Shown in pieces: positions 1-7,571 of a DNA stretch of 64,000 bases (the first letter of the stretch is position 1; the number at the start of each line of letters is the position of its first letter). The stretch lies in NCBI RefSeq assembly GCF_030380735.1, contig NZ_JAUDRZ010000003.1, forward strand, positions 372,001 to 436,000. The letters run 5' to 3'. The translations under genes were made by a program, and so were the position numbers. Under the pieces are notes generated by a model. That model was not told the origin of the DNA and ran no database searches. It was given only the letters and a program-made list of their open reading frames with translations. This DNA is from Rhizobium sp. S152 (GTDB lineage: Bacteria; Pseudomonadota; Alphaproteobacteria; Rhizobiales; Rhizobiaceae).

Positions 1-22
1 AAACTCGTCTCGGCGAGCCGTC

Positions 23-814
23 TCAAGATCGGTAGTCGGGCACCGTCTGAGCGAGAACGCGATGAAGGCTCTCCAGGTGCATCCGGGCGCTCTCGGGATC
101 GCCCTCGCGTATCTGTTTTGCCGCCGCCGCAGCGATGTGCTCGGGCACCGGCAGCAGCGATCTTCCCGTGCTCATTGCCTTGATCTGCACTTCGGCGGCG
201 CGCTCGAGATAATAAAGATCATCCCAGGCTTCAGCGATATTCGGCGCGCAGACCATGACGCCGTGGTTGCGCATGAACAGGATGTCCTTGTCACCCAGCA
301 CGGCGGCGATCCTGTCGCCTTCGCTCTCGTCGAGCGCAAGGCCATTATAGTTTTCGTCGACGGCAACGCGTCCATAGAACTTCAGCGCCGTCTGCCCGGC
401 CCAGACGAAGGGGGCGCCTTCGATCATGCTGAGCGCCGTCGCATTCGGCATATGGGTGTGAAAGGCCGCGCCGACCCTCGGCGACATCCTGTGCAGACGT
501 GCATGGATGAAGAAGGCGGTCGCCTCCGGCACGCCGTTGCCTTCCACGACATTGCCCTCGAAGTCGCAGATCAACAGCGATGATGCCGTTGCTTCCTGGA
601 ACGCCCAGCCGAGGCGGTTGACGAGAAACAGGTTGGGATGTCCGGGCACGACGGCGGAGAAGTGATTGCAGATGCCTTCTTCCAGACCGAGCTTCGCCGC
701 CGTTCTCAGGCAGGCGGCGAGATCGACACGCGCCTGCCAGATCTCCTCGGTATCGAGCGAGGCATTGCGCAGAATGGCCGGTTGTCCGTTGGGAAGATTG
801 AGTTCGTGAGCCAT
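23..814 (-). CDS. class II aldolase/adducin family protein
   Basis: A 263-aa protein of the class II aldolase/adducin fold, the family of fuculose-1-phosphate aldolase and ribulose-5-phosphate epimerase. The zinc-ligand pattern is visible: H-T-H near residues 119-121 (GAAFHTHMP) and the N-H-G motif near 183-185. EGICNHFSAVVPG near residue 46 is the usual N-terminal signature, and a glutamate near 97 precedes FFIHARLH. The frame is open to 1009, but the ATG at 814 is preceded by AGAGGACCTG, and the upstream extension is low-complexity and arginine-rich, so I start here. The substrate cannot be told. Family members without a sugar kinase beside them are often decarboxylases or remain unassigned. 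No operon partner lies within the window. Confidence 0.88.
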   Translation of the reverse strand: MAHELNLPNGQPAILRNASLDTEEIWQARVDLAACLRTAAKLGLEEGICNHFSAVVPGHPNLFLVNRLGWAFQEATASSLLICDFEGNVVEGNGVPEATAFFIHARLHRMSPRVGAAFHTHMPNATALSMIEGAPFVWAGQTALKFYGRVAVDENYNGLALDESEGDRIAAVLGDKDILFMRNHGVMVCAPNIAEAWDDLYYLERAAEVQIKAMSTGRSLLPVPEHIAAAAAKQIREGDPESARMHLESLHRVLAQTVPDYRS

Positions 815-1009
815 CAGGTCCTCTGCAGTAAAATCCAGCCGGCAGTTAAAAGCAGGCCGGGCACGTTGTCGAGCGTCGGTATCATTTCGTCGCGACGATA
901 ATCGCTCAGTGGCTTGCGCCGGTTCCATGGTCTGCTCGAACCGCACGAAAGCCGAGTTCGCGCGCCGCCGCAAGGTCGGATTTCTGATGCCTGACATCAC
1001 CGGCGACAA

Positions 1010-1398
1010 GGCGGTCTAGCCATTTCCCCGATATTTTCTCTGATGGCGAGAACTCCATCGTCGTGAGGTTGTCGGACTGTGCCTTGACCACGCTAAGCCC
1101 GCGTAAATATTACGATAGTTTCAATCTGGCGCCGTTGATGTCGCGCCATCGGTTCGCGCAATACGCGTGTCACGATGAAGTCACAACACTTTCTGGCAGG
1201 CTTGTGCTTAGTTGCCGGTCGGCGCGTTGCGGCAGAGGAGCGAACAAGGCCGCGCATGCGATCGGTGTAACAGTCGGGCGAGGGCGGCGCAGGCGCTTTT
1301 TCGCTCGAACCAATGGTATCGCAGCGTCGGTGCATGGACGCTGGGATGGGGCACCGGAGGATTACCTTCGCGTGCCTATCAACTAGCGGCAGGTATGA
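1010..1398. other. intergenic region, no gene supported
   Basis: This stretch of about 390 bases holds only short overlapping open frames with arginine-rich, unrecognisable translations and no good ribosome-binding sites. It presumably carries the promoter for the acetyltransferase gene at 1399. I see no repeat or RNA gene. Confidence 0.5.
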
Positions 1399-1845
1399 AT
1401 GTCAGTCCACTTTAGAGCAATAACGCCTGACGAGGCGGCCGGTAGCGCAGAAATCATAGTCCAGGCATATGCTGAACCGCCGTGGTTCGAGCAATGGTCG
1501 ATTGAAAATGCTGTAGCTCGTCTGAATGAGATGACGACAACACCTGGCTGCCTGACCATAGGCGCGGTGTTGGAAGATAGTCTAATCGGCTTCGGCTTTG
1601 CGCTTCCTCATACGACGGTGGCCGGTCGCGGACTGATGGTCGCGGAGATTGCCATCATGCCGCCGTATCAGCGCAAGGGGCTTGGATCCGCTCTATTGCG
1701 GCACATCGAACGCGAGGCTCGGGCCGCCGATTACCTGCATGTTTGGTTGGTATCGCAACGAGACGGCGGAGTCGCTGACTACTATCGGGGTAACGGTTAT
1801 ACCCAATCCAGCAAGCTCGGCATCTACACCAAGCTGCTGCGATAG
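1399..1845 (+). CDS. GNAT family N-acetyltransferase
   Basis: A 148-aa protein with the GCN5-related acetyltransferase fold, transferring an acetyl group from acetyl-CoA to an unknown amine. The acetyl-CoA pyrophosphate-binding loop is the segment VAEIAIMPPYQRKGLGSALL at about residues 83-102, with the Q-R-K-G-L-G form of the Q/RxxGxG/A motif. The C-terminal YYRGNGYTQ is the usual strand 6-7 region. The length is typical for a single-domain GNAT. It runs towards the 84-aa gene at 1863-2117, with 17 bases between the stop codons. The substrate cannot be predicted. Confidence 0.88.
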   Translation: MSVHFRAITPDEAAGSAEIIVQAYAEPPWFEQWSIENAVARLNEMTTTPGCLTIGAVLEDSLIGFGFALPHTTVAGRGLMVAEIAIMPPYQRKGLGSALLRHIEREARAADYLHVWLVSQRDGGVADYYRGNGYTQSSKLGIYTKLLR

Positions 1846-1862
1846 GTTTACCGCCGGCCGGT

Positions 1863-2117
1863 TCAATGCGCCTTGAGTTGGGCCGCGCCGCCAAAGGGAG
1901 CAAAGTCGCGAACGGCAGCGTTTGGTATGTCGAGAATCTCGCGATTGATTGCCTGAAGCGCAAGATCGAGCCAGTGTATCGCGCTTGCGAGCTCGACATC
2001 CTGCGCCACGTACCTGGCATAAGTGACCATTCGCGCAAGCGCCGCCAGCTCATCCAGATCGTCGATGGATCGTTCGTTGAGGCTTTCGCCCGTAAAGTTC
2101 GCCGATGTCGTGCCCAT
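1863..2117 (-). CDS. 84-aa hypothetical protein at the 3' end of the YcaO-TfuA operon
   Basis: This small acidic, mostly helical protein begins MGTTSANFTGES and ends FGGAAQLKAH. I do not recognise a family. The frame is open further upstream to 2261, but the ATG at 2117 is preceded by GGGGGACTGAGC, a good Shine-Dalgarno match, whereas the ATG at 2147 has none. It follows tfuA on the same strand after a gap of about 98 bases and is the last gene before the convergent acetyltransferase. Its position makes it a possible accessory factor, substrate or immunity protein of the YcaO-TfuA system. That is inference from context only. It has no signal peptide and no membrane segment. Confidence 0.6.
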   Translation of the reverse strand: MGTTSANFTGESLNERSIDDLDELAALARMVTYARYVAQDVELASAIHWLDLALQAINREILDIPNAAVRDFAPFGGAAQLKAH

Positions 2118-2215
2118 GCTCAGTCCCCCAATATCGCCGTCGATCATACCGGCAGCGGATGTCGCGGGCGCGTGAAAAACGCGTGACACAACCTTGGATG
2201 AATGGCGAAGCCAGC

Positions 2216-2923
2216 TTATGTCCGGCCGGAACGAAAGAGAAATGTCTGATGCAGTTTCCACCCGACCTCTTGAGAGCTGCGTTCTTCCGGCGTGGCGAGC
2301 ACTGCCTCCACCAAGGCCAGCGCGTCTATCCGCTTCTGGTCGATCGTCCCCGTGACGAGCAGCTCAAGCAGCACTTCGGCGTTCTCGATAAGCCCTGGAC
2401 CGCAGTTGCTTACAACCGAACGCCAACTGCGGCGCTTGAAGAAGAGGCTGGCGGCGGCTGTCTGCAGAGCGACGCGCAATTGGTGTGAAATGAGTTCGGC
2501 ATCTTCGAGATGATCGAGTGTCGACCTGACATTCACCAGCGGCAACGTCAGTGGCTTGCAGCCCAATTCCGCGGGACCGTGGAGCAACGCAACATCGGCA
2601 TCGTCGACAGTGACGCCGCTCGCGTACTCCTTGAATATGCGTCCAATACCCATCATGCCGAAGGCTTGGCATTCGGCGGCGCGCAAAGCGCCCATGCTCG
2701 CCGCGCCGAATATAGTTACGTTTTGCGAGAGCGCATGGAGAATTTCCTTGTGCCAGATCGGTGCCGTGTATTCGAAGCCGCCATCGACAATGCCGATTAC
2801 CGTTGCGCCATCGCGCACGGCCCGAAGCACATCGCCTTGTACCGCTGGCGGACGGATATCGATGCGACTTTCGGAAAAGGCGACGGCATCGGGAAGGCTG
2901 GGACCGACGAATACGACCCTCAT
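2216..2923 (-). CDS. tfuA: TfuA-like protein (YcaO partner)
   Basis: A 235-aa TfuA-domain protein. TfuA proteins act with YcaO enzymes; in trifolitoxin producers, in methanogens and in thiovarsolin-type clusters they accompany peptide-backbone modification, and in thioamidation they are thought to help deliver sulfur. Visible family features are the N-terminal MRVVFVGPSLPDA, the segment IVDGGFEYTAPIWHKEIL at about residues 43-60, and GAASMGALRAAE near 73-84, followed by FGMMGIGRIF. The ATG at 2923 overlaps the YcaO stop codon as ATGA, which sets the start and implies translational coupling. The frame is open to 3088, but that part is inside ycaO and does not look like TfuA. Length is normal for the family. 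Confidence 0.93.
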   Translation of the reverse strand: MRVVFVGPSLPDAVAFSESRIDIRPPAVQGDVLRAVRDGATVIGIVDGGFEYTAPIWHKEILHALSQNVTIFGAASMGALRAAECQAFGMMGIGRIFKEYASGVTVDDADVALLHGPAELGCKPLTLPLVNVRSTLDHLEDAELISHQLRVALQTAAASLFFKRRSWRSVVSNCGPGLIENAEVLLELLVTGTIDQKRIDALALVEAVLATPEERSSQEVGWKLHQTFLFRSGRT

Positions 2924-4098
2924 GTCAGGATCGCCGCCGCGATCGCCCGGGGGCCGAAGCGTCGCGCCCGGTTCCCGGCCGGGTTTTCCAGCGCTGGAAT
3001 GAAAATTTTCACGACACTGAACGGAAGCGATGGCGCGGAGAGAGGCAAAGCGATTACGGCGCCGATTTGCCGCGTCTTCAATGCGCAAAGCACATGATCG
3101 AGGTGTTCGCCGAGGGACGCCTGTTCCGCCGCCCTACCCAATGTTGGCAACCTGGGTAGTGCGGCGAATGCACTTCTCGTCTGCTCGGGCAGGCGTTCAG
3201 AAAAAGTCTCCGGCGAAATGTCGTCACGCGCGCCGCTTATATAGGTCAGGCGGGACTGCACGGCTTCCGTTATGGCACGGATCGCCGCGCGGATGGGGGA
3301 AGGGTGGGCGCCGCTGCCGCCGGTAACTTCAACGAAACGAACGTTCGGGTCGTGCAATACCGCTTTCGGCGCCAGCAGGGCGCTGAAGCAGGGGATGCCG
3401 ATGTCGCTGGTGATGTCGAAGAGCTTTATTGACAGGTCGCTCGAGAGGATCTTCGCCAACAGCCCATCGAGCTCAGGATCGCCGAAGCCGGCGGGGTCGA
3501 CGCATCTCGCGTAACGGCTATCGTCACTTCCCACTTGCCAGAGGATATAGGCATCGCGCTCGATCCGTTCGAGGATGCCATGAAAGATCGCCTCATCGAG
3601 TGTATTGCCCGAAGCCAGGCCATCCGACGACATCCAGAAGCGGCTGTCGCGCGTTTGATCGAGGATGGCCGCCTCATAGGGGACATGGACCTGACGGCCC
3701 GACAGCAGCTCGCGGGCGGCCGCCCACTCGATATCGTCGTCGGGCGCGATATCATCCTTGCCCTGCCCGATAAGGCTGTCCAGTCTCTCGAAGTCCTGTC
3801 CAGCCTCGCACAGTGATTTCGGCGTCGCGAAAACCGTCTGCACAGCCGGTTCTGCGGCGACGGCGCGTTCCAATGCTTCCATGACTGCGGAAACCTTCGC
3901 GTCATCGTCGGAAAGACCCTTACCCTGCGCAACCACGATAGACCGCGCGTTGGGCGCATAGGCACACCAAACAGGGATGCCGATACAATCGAGGCCGGTA
4001 TGGCGCGCAACGCGGGTTATACCGAACGCAGCCAACAGCGGCGTAACCCGCTCAAGGGTCTTCGCCGGCGACATGGTGCGATCGGAATATCTCGCCAA
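2920..4098 (-). CDS. ycaO: YcaO-domain peptide-modifying enzyme
   Basis: A 392-aa YcaO protein. YcaO enzymes use ATP to phosphorylate a peptide amide oxygen and so install azolines, amidines or, with TfuA, thioamides. The ATP/Mg-binding signature is complete: S70xxxE74xxE77R, the E177xxE180RD segment, and E278xxQ281xR followed by SGARDD near 288-293. The C-terminus (AIAAAILT) lacks the PxPxP tail common in azoline-forming members, which agrees with a TfuA-type rather than a cyclodehydratase role. No E1-like or flavin partner is nearby. The start is taken as TTG at 4098 because homologous YcaOs usually keep residues before the SPAKTLERV helix; ATG at 4074 is the alternative. It follows the 70-aa gene by 24 bases and overlaps tfuA by 4. 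Confidence 0.94.
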   Translation of the reverse strand: MARYSDRTMSPAKTLERVTPLLAAFGITRVARHTGLDCIGIPVWCAYAPNARSIVVAQGKGLSDDDAKVSAVMEALERAVAAEPAVQTVFATPKSLCEAGQDFERLDSLIGQGKDDIAPDDDIEWAAARELLSGRQVHVPYEAAILDQTRDSRFWMSSDGLASGNTLDEAIFHGILERIERDAYILWQVGSDDSRYARCVDPAGFGDPELDGLLAKILSSDLSIKLFDITSDIGIPCFSALLAPKAVLHDPNVRFVEVTGGSGAHPSPIRAAIRAITEAVQSRLTYISGARDDISPETFSERLPEQTRSAFAALPRLPTLGRAAEQASLGEHLDHVLCALKTRQIGAVIALPLSAPSLPFSVVKIFIPALENPAGNRARRFGPRAIAAAILT

Positions 4099-4122
4099 GG
4101 GACCGTCGGTCAGCGGACGAGT

Positions 4123-4335
4123 TCAGCCGACGACGTGACCGGAGAAGGCTTCCTTTGCCGACGAGACGGCAATCGCGAAGTCGACCTTCTTGGCAAATGT
4201 GCCGCCAGCCTTGCGGATTTCAGCCACTCTCGCCAGATCGCCCGTCACGTCGATCGGCTTTACGGTACCGGATTCCAGATCGGCGATCCAAAGCCCTGCT
4301 TCGCCTTCAACGCCAAAAACAACTGCCTTTGCCAT
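4123..4335 (-). CDS. 70-aa protein, candidate substrate of the YcaO-TfuA pair
   Basis: The ATG at 4335 has a good ribosome-binding site (GAGGGGAAGTCTG) and the gene lies 23 bases after the SARP gene and 24 before ycaO, so it is cotranscribed with them. The protein begins MAKAVVFGVEGEAG and ends EAFSGHVVG. It looks like two or three strands followed by an amphipathic helix, with several glycines and no cysteine, serine/threonine run or obvious double-glycine leader cleavage site. Its placement immediately before ycaO is where RiPP precursor genes usually sit, and the C-terminal SGHVVG is a plausible modification site; both points are inference. It could equally be a small folded protein that is thioamidated in place, or a binding protein. 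No family recognised. Confidence 0.72.
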   Translation of the reverse strand: MAKAVVFGVEGEAGLWIADLESGTVKPIDVTGDLARVAEIRKAGGTFAKKVDFAIAVSSAKEAFSGHVVG

Positions 4336-4358
4336 CAGACTTCCCCTCGTGTTGTCTA

Positions 4359-6200
4359 TCAGAAGCCAGCCTTGAGCAGGCCCTCCCGATAGAGATCCTT
4401 CTGCCAAGATTCCTTGAACGGTACGACCGCGAGCCATTTCTCGACATCGAAAACCGGATTCACGGCTTCGGCGCGTTGCCGGTAAAGTTGGGCCCGCTTC
4501 CTGTCGCCGAGCATCGCGCAACTCGCGGCCGCGATGCGGTGGGCAGGCGCCTTGTCCTTCATGGCACCGACATAATCCATGGCCTCCTCATATCTCTCGA
4601 GGAAGTAGCTCGCGCCTGCCGCGCACCAGAGATAGGAGTCGGGCGATATCGGATTGAGCGCCATCGCCTTCTGTATTTTGGCAAGTGCATCCGCGGGCCG
4701 GGAAGCGTGAACGAGGGTGTCCGCGTGGCTATAGATGACGTCGGCAAAGTGCGGGCTCAATTCCTCGGCCAGTTGAAGAGCCTCGACGCTGCCGTCGACA
4801 TCGCCAAGATAGAGTTTGGTTACGCCGAGCTCGCGGAAGCCGCCGGGGGATCCTTCGTCGCGTTCTATCGCTCTTGCGGCGCTCTGCTCGGCCATGCGAA
4901 GGAGCTCTTCGTTGCCCTGCGCCGTCACGAGCCATTCGCTGGTATAGGTGCGCGACAGGCCGGTAAAGGCGGGCGAGAAATCGCCGTTGTACCTTAGAGC
5001 CTCCTTGAAGGCGGCGCGCGCACGCCGAATATGAGGAAGCGTGAGTTTTCCGACCAAGCTCGCGCCGATGAGATAGGAATGGTAGGCCTGCGGGCTCGCT
5101 TCCCAACTGAGGCGTTGTTGTTCCTTTTTCGCCAGTTCCGTCACCACCGACGCCGTCAGTTGCTGGGCAATCAGCCGCCTCTGCGTGGGCAACGTGTCGG
5201 CGGTCATCGAAAACCGTGTGGCCCAGATGATCTCATCCGTTGGGAAGTAGATGAGCTGCGCGTAGAGGCCCTCGCCGGACAATCTCGTGTCCAGCAGATA
5301 TGAAATCGAGTAGCGGCCGACAACGGTGGACTTATCGGAATCGCGCCGGATTTGCTCGGCCGTATGTGGTGCGACGATCGATATGTTTCTCAGTGCGCAA
5401 AGCTCGATCGTGACATCCTCGATCAGCGCGCCGGCAAGGGGCAGCCCGGCTTCGTTACCGTCCGAGGTCGGCGGCAGGAGGACCATGCGAGGCAGCGCCG
5501 GCGTGGAACTCTCGCCAGCGCCAACAGTCGATGCCTCGTAGGGTCCCTGCGGACGGGCGAAATGCTTCGTCGCAGATGACCTGGGTTCCAGATTGTCTCC
5601 GACCCGGTTTGTGCCCGGCAGTTCACGCAGCATCGCCCTGATCTGCTCGTCTCCGGAATCCTTTTCCAGCAGATACAGGCCGGCGGCCGATAGCGCGCGA
5701 AAATCCTCCGCACTTTCGGCCTGTGGGAGCGCTGCCAGCAACGCCTCGCGCAGTTTCAGGTGATGGTGATGCCGTTCTCGTTCGATCCACGCCTCGATCA
5801 AGCGAGTGGCGGGTCTGATGCTGCCGGCAAAGTCGCGACGCAGCAGGTCGGCAATGGCCTTTAACTTATCGAGTGCCGGCGTGTCGGCATCGATGATCTC
5901 AAGATCGACCGAAAGCAGTTCGACGCGCAGCTTTATCGCGGTCGGGGTAATTGAAAAGGGAACGTTGTCGTTGGCGCCGTCCACCTGGCGTATACGCGAA
6001 ATCAACTTGCGCAGGTTTAGACCGGCCAGTTCAGCCTCGGCGTCGGCCCAGAGAAACTCCGCCAGTTCGTGGCGGCTGAGTTCATGCTCTCTGCAGGTAA
6101 ATAGATAGGCGGCCATAAGCACGGCCTTGGCCGGGTAGCGCACAGCTTCGCCGGTCTCGTCGCTCATGCGCAGGTCGCCAAATGTTTGCAGATGCAGCAC
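4359..6200 (-). CDS. SARP-like transcriptional regulator with TPR repeats
   Basis: A 613-aa regulator. The N-terminal 100 residues form an OmpR-type winged helix as in SARP/BTAD activators (starting MLHLQTFGDLRMSDETGEAV, with a KAVLMAAYLF helix and a WADAEAELAGLNLRKLISRIR recognition region). A helical BTAD-like segment follows to about 185. A middle domain near 235-370 (PRMVLLPPTSDG, then NISIVAPHTAEQIRRDS) resembles the TolB/FlgO-like domain found in CadC-type and cyclase-associated regulators. Tetratricopeptide repeats fill about 375-590. The start is GTG at 6200, preceded by AGAGGATAATTC. It is 3 bases behind the XRE gene and heads the YcaO-TfuA genes, so it probably controls them; its signal is unknown. 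No signal peptide or membrane segment. Confidence 0.86.
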   Translation of the reverse strand: MLHLQTFGDLRMSDETGEAVRYPAKAVLMAAYLFTCREHELSRHELAEFLWADAEAELAGLNLRKLISRIRQVDGANDNVPFSITPTAIKLRVELLSVDLEIIDADTPALDKLKAIADLLRRDFAGSIRPATRLIEAWIERERHHHHLKLREALLAALPQAESAEDFRALSAAGLYLLEKDSGDEQIRAMLRELPGTNRVGDNLEPRSSATKHFARPQGPYEASTVGAGESSTPALPRMVLLPPTSDGNEAGLPLAGALIEDVTIELCALRNISIVAPHTAEQIRRDSDKSTVVGRYSISYLLDTRLSGEGLYAQLIYFPTDEIIWATRFSMTADTLPTQRRLIAQQLTASVVTELAKKEQQRLSWEASPQAYHSYLIGASLVGKLTLPHIRRARAAFKEALRYNGDFSPAFTGLSRTYTSEWLVTAQGNEELLRMAEQSAARAIERDEGSPGGFRELGVTKLYLGDVDGSVEALQLAEELSPHFADVIYSHADTLVHASRPADALAKIQKAMALNPISPDSYLWCAAGASYFLERYEEAMDYVGAMKDKAPAHRIAAASCAMLGDRKRAQLYRQRAEAVNPVFDVEKWLAVVPFKESWQKDLYREGLLKAGF

Positions 6201-6203
6201 GAA

Positions 6204-6635
6204 TTATCCTCTGCCGGTTTCCAGTTGCTCCCAGTTGTTGCTGGAGAGGCTCGAAGCGCCAAGGCTTCTCGCCAGAGCCAGCAGCTTTTGCCGGACATTT
6301 GCATCTTCGATGGCAAGGAATGCCTTGCTCAGGGCAATGCCCTCCTTGGAACTCATGAATTGGGCAATCTCGTCCGATTCCGCCCGCGCTCCCATCATCT
6401 CGGAAGGAGCGGCATTTTCAAAGAAATAACCAACGGGCACAGCAAAAATATCCGCGATCAATTGCAGGCGGCTCGCGCCGATGCGGTTGATGCCCTTTTC
6501 GTATTTTTGGATCTGCTGAAAGGTAATGCCCAGCGATTCCGCCAGATTGCTCTGGCTCATGCCAAGCGCTTTGCGCCGCTGTCGGACACGGCCCCCGACG
6601 TAGACATCAACGGCATTCGCAGATTTTGCCTTCAT
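6204..6635 (-). CDS. XRE family transcriptional regulator
   Basis: A 143-aa DNA-binding protein with a helix-turn-helix of the Cro/C1 type at about residues 15-70 (VRQRRKALGMSQSNLAESLGI, then FQQIQKYEKG and IGASRLQLIADIF). The C-terminal half resembles rhizobial XRE regulators of similar size that end in a short helical tail. It is the first gene of the operon containing the SARP regulator, the 70-aa protein, ycaO and tfuA, with 3 bases to the next start. An autoregulatory role is likely: a CATTT-TGC-AAATG palindrome lies at 6706-6718, about 70 bases upstream. Two different regulators at the head of one operon suggest tight, conditional expression. Confidence 0.9.
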   Translation of the reverse strand: MKAKSANAVDVYVGGRVRQRRKALGMSQSNLAESLGITFQQIQKYEKGINRIGASRLQLIADIFAVPVGYFFENAAPSEMMGARAESDEIAQFMSSKEGIALSKAFLAIEDANVRQKLLALARSLGASSLSSNNWEQLETGRG

Positions 6636-7018
6636 CGTCCGTCCATCCCACGTTGAGAAGAGAGCGGCATCATGACGCTTTCTCAGAAAAATGCAACCAA
6701 AAGTACATTTTGCAAATGCGTAATATCACCGCGGCAACGGCGATGAGTTTGTGGGCGCCCAACGGTGCCCGGAATGCATGGCCAGCTTTGAATGGACCGG
6801 TCTCCCTGGCTTCCTTGCTGGCCACAGAATCAGCATTGTTTCAGATGGAATATTCTCAAATATGCGACCGACGATTGTGTCACGTCGATTTCACGCACGT
6901 GTTTGCCTCTTTGTGATTATTGTCTGCTCATCGAAGTTCTAGGAATGGCACGGGTCGTCGGTTTCGACAATGGCCGGCCCTCGAACCGATGATTTGCCAC
7001 TCAAGAAAAGATTTTCAT
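6636..7018. other. intergenic region between divergent genes
   Basis: About 380 bases with a lower GC content than the flanks. It holds the upstream region of the minus-strand XRE operon, with the palindrome at 6706-6718, and of the plus-strand small gene at 7019. I see no further coding frame with a credible start. Confidence 0.5.
6706..6718. promoter_or_regulatory. palindrome upstream of the XRE-SARP-YcaO-TfuA operon
   Basis: CATTT and AAATG arms are separated by TGC. The site lies about 70 bases upstream of the XRE start codon, in the range of a promoter. A further AAAATG/CATTTT inverted pair (6688-6693 and 6706-6711) overlaps it. I suggest it as an operator for the XRE protein; no experiment or comparison supports this yet. 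Confidence 0.35.
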
Positions 7019-7270
7019 ATGCGATCCGATCAGTTCGATGACCTTTGCCAAGAGTCCGGAGAAACAAGCACCATGGAATTGCCAACAATAGAAGTCAGCC
7101 ACGCAGACAGGCTCTTCGCTTGCCGACAGAAGGTCGAGGAAGCCGTCCATCGGATCATCTTCGGGGAGGAATTGGTTCAGTTTTCCTCGGCCGAAATCGC
7201 CATGGCTATCGCCGATGTCGCCGATGACTACATCCTGACCGTCGCCAAGCAGCAAGCTGCCAGGCATTAG
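7019..7270 (+). CDS. 83-aa hypothetical protein
   Basis: A small acidic protein whose C-terminal half (EIAMAIADVADDYILTVAKQ) resembles short rhizobial proteins of unknown function that end in a helix of the pattern AxxxxADNHxLALA. The ATG at 7019 follows AAGAAAAG at a long distance. ATG at 7073, preceded by GGAGAAACAAGCACC, would give 65 residues and is equally possible. No signal peptide or membrane segment. Transcribed away from the XRE operon. Function unknown. Confidence 0.55.
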   Translation: MRSDQFDDLCQESGETSTMELPTIEVSHADRLFACRQKVEEAVHRIIFGEELVQFSSAEIAMAIADVADDYILTVAKQQAARH

Positions 7271-7571
7271 TGCCTCGCTATCCTTGTGCCGACGGAATAG
7301 ATGCGCCGTCGGCATGGCCATAGGCTTGAACGCTTAGCGCGCAAGCGCATGTGGCGGCGCCAGTCTATCGCAGGCCACATAGGCCGATTTCATGACAAAC
7401 GCGATCATGTTATTGTTGATCTCGCGACCGGTTCTATGCCACAGCTATGCCGCCGCCTGCAGGTGCAGGCTGGCGACGGAAAATCTCACACGATCGTCTG
7501 CCGGCCGCTTGCCGTCTTCCGTCACGTCGAACGGGAAGCGCTCGAAGGCGTAATGAGGCTCGCAGGATCAA
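7271..7571. other. intergenic region, no gene supported
   Basis: Roughly 300 bases before the siderophore-interacting protein gene. Short open frames exist on both strands, but none has both a ribosome-binding site and a recognisable product. It probably carries the promoter of the gene at 7572. No clear iron-box palindrome was found by eye. Confidence 0.45.

Noticed and set aside
815..1009. N-terminal extension of the class II aldolase
   Set aside because: The ATG at 814 has AGAGGA at proper spacing; the upstream residues are not aldolase-like.
2510..3097. Plus-strand frames across tfuA and the end of ycaO
   Set aside because: Antisense to two genes with clear family signatures and a coupled ATGA junction.
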